A stretch of DNA of 9,101 bases, from positions 1 through 9,101 of the forward strand of contig JAUWNT010000088.1 of NCBI GenBank assembly GCA_030612495.1, written 5' to 3'. The notes under the pieces were generated by a model. That model was not told where the DNA came from, made no database searches, and saw only the letters and a program-made list of their open reading frames with translations. Of this stretch, positions 5,093-9,101 are shown piece after piece. How positions within the stretch are numbered: the stretch's first letter is position 1; every line of letters starts with the position of its first letter. The position numbers and the translations under genes are program-made. The DNA is from Candidatus Aminicenantota bacterium (GTDB lineage: Bacteria > Acidobacteriota > Aminicenantia > UBA2199).

Positions 5093-6978
5093 TGTGCGGT
5101 ATTTGTGGTTTCTATCAATCTGATTTAAAAGCTGATAAGACAAATTTAAAATTAATGAATGACCAGATCATTCATAGAGGCCCTGATGATGATGGATATT
5201 ATTTTAATGAAAGAGTTGGTCTTGCAGCAAGAAGACTCAGTATAATCGATTTAAATACAGGGCATCAACCTTTAACATCTTATTCGAAAATGAACTGGAT
5301 CACATACAATGGTGAAGTATACAATTTTAAAGAGTTAAGAGAAGAATTAAAAGCAAGAGGCTATAAATTCAGAACTGCAACTGATACAGAAGTAATAGTA
5401 AATCTATATGAAGAATTTGGACTTGATTTTGTAAAAAAGCTCAGAGGAATGTTTGCCATTGGAATTTATGATATAAAAAAAGATAGACTGATCCTTATCA
5501 GGGACCGTATAGGAATAAAGCCTCTTTACTACTCTTTTCAACCTGAAAATAAAAACCTCGTTTTTGCCTCTGAAATAAAGTCAATATTAAAATATCCAGG
5601 AATAAAAAAAGAACTAGACAATAATGCTCTTGATTTATTTTTAACACTTGAATATATCCCGGCTCCCTTTTCTATTTTTAAAAACATAAATAAATTACCA
5701 GGCGGGCACATTCTAATTTATGAGAAAGGTATTATTCGAATAAAAAAATATTGGGAAATAAAAAAAGGTGAATTAAAAGGTAATTTTAACGAATTAAAGG
5801 AACAATTTCTTAGCCTTTTAAATGAATCTGTTAAAATGAGAATGATATCTGATGTTCCTCTTGGTGCATTCCTTTCAGGAGGATTAGATTCAAGTGCTAT
5901 CACATCTGTTATGTCTTCAATTTCAAAAAATAGAATAAAGACCTTTTCAATTGGATTTGAAGAAAAATCTTACAGCGAACTAAAATATTCAAAGATTGTA
6001 TCTGAAAAATTTAATACAGATCATTATACTAAAAATCTATCTCCCGATATAAATGAACTTGTTTTATTTCTCTCAAATTTTTTTGATGAACCATTGGGAG
6101 ACTTTTCAAACTTCCCTACATATCTCGTTTCAAAAGCAGCGAGAGAAAAGGTTACTGTTGTTCTTTCAGGGGATGGAGGAGATGAAATATTTGGAGGATA
6201 TGAACATTATATTGCTCAAAAAATTGCAAGATTTGCTGACTTTCCAATGTTCAGACCCTTTCACAAATTATTATCTAAAACTACAAACCTATTTCCTCCT
6301 TCTGAATTAAAAAAGGGATTTACAAATAGAATCAAGAGGTTTAGCGAAGGATTATCAAATTCATATAAAGACAGACATTTCAGGTGGATGCTTTTTCTCT
6401 CGAATCTTCAAAAAACAAAACTATATTCTACTGATTTTATAGATTCTGGATTTTTAAATATATTACCGAAGAGACAACCTTTTGAAAAGTATTTTCAACA
6501 TAGCAAGGAGTTTGATGGGTTGAATCAAGATTTATACCTTGATGTAAAAACATACCTTGTTGACAATATTTTAGTAAAAGTCGATAGAATGAGTATGGCA
6601 ACTTCTTTAGAAGCAAGAGTGCCTCTGCTTGACCATAAAATTGTGGAATTTGCATTTTCTATGCCAGAAAACTTCAAACTAAAAGGTTATACAACAAAAT
6701 GGTTCTTTAAAAAATCAATGGAAGGAATTCTGCCAGATGAAATAATTTACAGGCAAAAGGAAGGATTTTCAATTCCAATAAAAAATTGGCTGAAAAATGA
6801 ATTAAAGGAGTTAATGTTTGAATATCTATCTGAAAAAAGAATTAAAGAAACAGGTATATTTAATTATAATTATGTAAAAAAAATGATTGATGAGCACATA
6901 AATAATAGGGAAAACCATTCACACAGACTATGGACCCTGATTCTATTTAATATGTGGAGAGAAAGATTCTTTTGTTAA
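5092..6978 (+). CDS. asnB: Glutamine-dependent amidotransferase, asparagine synthetase (AsnB) family
   Basis: A 628-residue two-domain cytosolic enzyme. The N-terminal class II glutaminase begins MCGICGF, with Cys2 as nucleophile after Met removal, followed by RRLS (47-50), NGE (73-75) and TDTE (97-100). The C-terminal ATP-pyrophosphatase domain has the P-loop SGGLDSS (262-268), SGDGGDEIFGGY (359-370), VDRMSMATSLEARVPLLD (497-514) and EGFSIP (557-562). All expected catalytic motifs are intact. By family chemistry it hydrolyses glutamine and uses the ammonia with ATP to amidate a carboxylate, classically aspartate to asparagine. Its length and C-terminal wording also fit the AsnB-like subgroup found in exopolysaccharide/exosortase loci (TIGR03108-like), where the acceptor may be a sugar acid. 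Its ATG overlaps the stop of the membrane protein by one base, and AGGGG sits 10 bases upstream. That coupling favours a glycan role, but plain asparagine synthetase cannot be excluded. Confidence 0.92.
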   Translation: MCGICGFYQSDLKADKTNLKLMNDQIIHRGPDDDGYYFNERVGLAARRLSIIDLNTGHQPLTSYSKMNWITYNGEVYNFKELREELKARGYKFRTATDTEVIVNLYEEFGLDFVKKLRGMFAIGIYDIKKDRLILIRDRIGIKPLYYSFQPENKNLVFASEIKSILKYPGIKKELDNNALDLFLTLEYIPAPFSIFKNINKLPGGHILIYEKGIIRIKKYWEIKKGELKGNFNELKEQFLSLLNESVKMRMISDVPLGAFLSGGLDSSAITSVMSSISKNRIKTFSIGFEEKSYSELKYSKIVSEKFNTDHYTKNLSPDINELVLFLSNFFDEPLGDFSNFPTYLVSKAAREKVTVVLSGDGGDEIFGGYEHYIAQKIARFADFPMFRPFHKLLSKTTNLFPPSELKKGFTNRIKRFSEGLSNSYKDRHFRWMLFLSNLQKTKLYSTDFIDSGFLNILPKRQPFEKYFQHSKEFDGLNQDLYLDVKTYLVDNILVKVDRMSMATSLEARVPLLDHKIVEFAFSMPENFKLKGYTTKWFFKKSMEGILPDEIIYRQKEGFSIPIKNWLKNELKELMFEYLSEKRIKETGIFNYNYVKKMIDEHINNRENHSHRLWTLILFNMWRERFFC

Positions 6979-6983
6979 TTCCT

Positions 6984-9101
6984 TTATTTTGAGGTTTCAA
7001 TCCTCATATACGTAGGTAGAGAAACTATTTTTATTCCACCTTTTTGTGCAGTTGAGATTAACCCAATACTCTTATCCATGTAGTTCTTTAAAACACTTTT
7101 GTGTGGAAAGTTGAATCTATTATTAAAAGCATAAGAAAAAACAGCAATATCTGGCATAACACAATTTATAAAACCTTTAGTTGACGATGTTTTTGAACCA
7201 TGATGAGGAACTTTCAAAACATCTGATTTTAATCTTTTGCAATCATTTATTGCCAAATATTCTTCTACCTCTTTTTCAATATCACCAGTAAATAAAAATG
7301 AGTGACTTTTATCTGACACTTTTATAACTTGAGAATAATTATTTTGAGTAAAATCAGATTTAATAAAATTTTTGGGGAATAGAAATTCGATCTTACAATC
7401 TCCCACAATTTTTTTAAACGGAGAATTAACTTTTTTTATTTTTATTGATTTGTCCAAAGATTTAATAAGTCTATTATAATTAAAATCTTTTTTTGCTTCA
7501 GATGACACCCACAACTTTTCAGGTTTTGTTATATTTACAATTTCAATAATTCCCTTTAAATGATCCGGATGATAATGCGAAATAGCAATCCATTTTACTC
7601 TTATCCTTTTTTGAAGCAAGAATGGAAGAACAAGATTTTTACCAACTTCAAAATTTGAATAATATGATCCCCCTCCATCTATTAATAATGAATCTCCTGA
7701 AGGGAAAACAACTAATTCGGAATCTCCCTGACCTACATCAAGAAAGTAAGTTTCTAAGTACGCAGGTTTATAATATGAAATATTTAATGAAATAAATACA
7801 CTTACAAATAAAAATATAAATGTGAAAATTATCTTTTGAAATTTAAACCTCTTTTTTGTTGAAATAAGAACAAAACTAATTAAAATCATTACTACAAAAA
7901 TAATTGAAGGAGAAGCTCTAAAAATATTTAAATTTATATACTTTGAAAAAAGATCTACTATTAAGAAAAATATATTAAGCAACACATTGTTTAGTATTAA
8001 TAATATATTTGAAATAAAACTTGATACAGGTGCAAAAAAAATCAAAAACATTCCAATTGCAATAATAGCCCCTGTTAGAGGCAGTAATATAATCCCAGCA
8101 AAAAAGCCAGCAAAAGAATATCTCTTGAAGAAAAAAAGAGATAAAGGAAGCGAGATTAAAGATGCTGAAAGATTTGCACTAAATAACTCTTTAAAATATT
8201 TATGGAATTTTGAAAAGAATTTTAAAAAAATATTCCTCCCAATAACAATAGAAGCAGTCAATGTATATGTTAAAATAAATCCTGGATCAAGAAATTCAGC
8301 AGGATTTAAAAATAAAATCACTAAACCTGAAAAGGATATAATATTAAAAATATTTATTTCAAAATAAGATATATTTGCAATAAAAATTAATAAAGCCATA
8401 AATACAGCTCTTTGAGCAGATATCTTAAATCCGGAAAGAACTAAAAAAATCACTAAAAAAAGGGCTGTAATTATGTATCTCTTTTTATACCTAAATCCTA
8501 AGAATCTCAAAAAGAGCAAGCAAAATATTGCAATAACACCTATATGAGCACCAGATATTGCAAATAAATGGTATACACCAGAACTGAGTAATTTTTCCTT
8601 TTGCAAATTATTAAGCCTTCCCCTATCCCCAATCAATATTGCTTCAAGAAAAACCCCTTTTCTATTAAGCTCTCCATTCTTCTCTAAATATTTTTTTTCA
8701 ATAGCCTCTCTTATACTGTTTCTCCATTCCCCTATAATTCTCCAGAATGAATTTGTCCTCTTTTCAAGTGTTACCATCAACTCAGATTTGCAATATCCAT
8801 TAAAATGATTCTTTTTTATTAAAACATAATTTCTAAACGGGTTCTTGTAAAAATTCTCATTAAACCTGTTTTTGAAAATTTTTGTATCTATACTAATAAA
8901 ATCTCCCCTGTAAATATTTCTAAGGTCACCCTTTACTTTTATTCTTACATTAAATGAAATAAATCTTTTTTCTTTATTGTATTCAATGGACTTTGCTTTC
9001 AAATTAATTATTGAATATTCTTTTTTTATCTCTGGAAAATCTCTGAGTTTCCCATTAATTGAGATGTATTGTGTTTCAGGTATATCCAATTCACAAGTTT
9101 T
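6984..9101 (-). CDS. comEC: ComEC/Rec2 DNA-uptake channel (5' end cut by window edge)
   Basis: Inner-membrane channel that passes single-stranded DNA into the cytoplasm during natural transformation. The frame stays open to the last base. A TTG at 9087-9089 could be read as a start, but four more sense codons precede it and no N-terminal membrane helix is present, so the true start is probably outside. Numbering from that TTG: an OB-fold-like domain (DUF4131 type) at about 1-110; the Competence membrane domain at about 145-435, with LFAISGAHIGVIA (175-187), LSGFKISAQRA (218-228) and LDPGFILTYTLTAS (267-280); then a metallo-beta-lactamase-like domain with LDVGQGDS (450-457), IDGGG (470-474), SHYHPDH (504-510), TGD (601-603), VPHHGS (627-632) and PH (662-663). 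The metal-ligand motifs look intact, consistent with the proposed nuclease role. It is convergent with the amidotransferase gene, with only 5 bases between stops. No ComEA or other competence gene is in view. Confidence 0.95.
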   Translation of the reverse strand, partial: KTCELDIPETQYISINGKLRDFPEIKKEYSIINLKAKSIEYNKEKRFISFNVRIKVKGDLRNIYRGDFISIDTKIFKNRFNENFYKNPFRNYVLIKKNHFNGYCKSELMVTLEKRTNSFWRIIGEWRNSIREAIEKKYLEKNGELNRKGVFLEAILIGDRGRLNNLQKEKLLSSGVYHLFAISGAHIGVIAIFCLLFLRFLGFRYKKRYIITALFLVIFLVLSGFKISAQRAVFMALLIFIANISYFEINIFNIISFSGLVILFLNPAEFLDPGFILTYTLTASIVIGRNIFLKFFSKFHKYFKELFSANLSASLISLPLSLFFFKRYSFAGFFAGIILLPLTGAIIAIGMFLIFFAPVSSFISNILLILNNVLLNIFFLIVDLFSKYINLNIFRASPSIIFVVMILISFVLISTKKRFKFQKIIFTFIFLFVSVFISLNISYYKPAYLETYFLDVGQGDSELVVFPSGDSLLIDGGGSYYSNFEVGKNLVLPFLLQKRIRVKWIAISHYHPDHLKGIIEIVNITKPEKLWVSSEAKKDFNYNRLIKSLDKSIKIKKVNSPFKKIVGDCKIEFLFPKNFIKSDFTQNNYSQVIKVSDKSHSFLFTGDIEKEVEEYLAINDCKRLKSDVLKVPHHGSKTSSTKGFINCVMPDIAVFSYAFNNRFNFPHKSVLKNYMDKSIGLISTAQKGGIKIVSLPTYMRIETSK

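Noticed and set aside
6990..7006. Short inverted repeat TGAGG/CCTCA between the convergent amidotransferase and comEC ends
   Set aside because: Only 5 base pairs with a 7-base loop, lying inside the comEC coding end, and no T-run on either strand; not supportable as a bidirectional terminator.
7987..8367. Plus-strand open frame of 126 codons
   Set aside because: It lies wholly antisense to the strongly supported ComEC membrane domain and shows no family motif or ribosome binding site; a composition shadow.
1..9101. CRISPR array, insertion sequence, tRNA/rRNA, phage or defence system
   Set aside because: Reading through found no regularly spaced repeats, transposase or integrase motifs, tRNA-like cloverleaf or defence-type domain; nearly all bases are accounted for by seven ordinary coding genes.

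Overview
This is a 9.1 kb AT-rich bacterial window (about 30% GC by eye, not computed). It has Shine-Dalgarno sites, sigma70-like promoters, a lipobox signal peptide and tight gene packing. The species cannot be named from sequence alone. The gene content is chromosomal housekeeping plus cell-surface glycan functions, and I see no mobile element, CRISPR array, tRNA or rRNA. No gene-free stretch exceeds 300 bases; the longest is the 143-base divergent spacer at 1753-1895.

Layout. Positions 1-1752 (minus strand) hold a two-gene operon. It starts with a GlmU-type sugar-1-phosphate nucleotidyltransferase that lacks most of the acetyltransferase domain. A galactokinase-family GHMP sugar kinase follows and runs off the left edge. 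Positions 1753-1895 are a divergent regulatory region. The minus-strand promoter sits so close to the ATG that the message is probably leaderless. The plus-strand side has an extended -10 and a perfect 8+3+8 inverted repeat just before a strong Shine-Dalgarno. Positions 1896-2927 (plus) encode an unrecognised lipoprotein. Positions 2957-6978 (plus) form an apparent operon with a good promoter: a stand-alone STAS-domain protein (anti-sigma-factor-antagonist type), a polytopic GT-C-like membrane protein, and an asparagine-synthetase-type amidotransferase joined to the membrane protein by a TAATG stop/start overlap. Positions 6984-9101 (minus) are a ComEC/Rec2 DNA-uptake channel, convergent with the amidotransferase and cut by the right edge before its true start.

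How the genes may work together (inference). The kinase and nucleotidyltransferase could make a sugar-1-phosphate and then an NDP-sugar. The GT-C-like protein and amidotransferase could build or amidate a surface glycan, with the STAS protein as a partner-switch regulator. The most distinctive points are the kinase/truncated-GlmU pair, the coupled membrane-protein/amidotransferase pair behind a STAS gene, and the two unusual start regions in the divergent spacer. I did not find a clearly new defence or mobile system.
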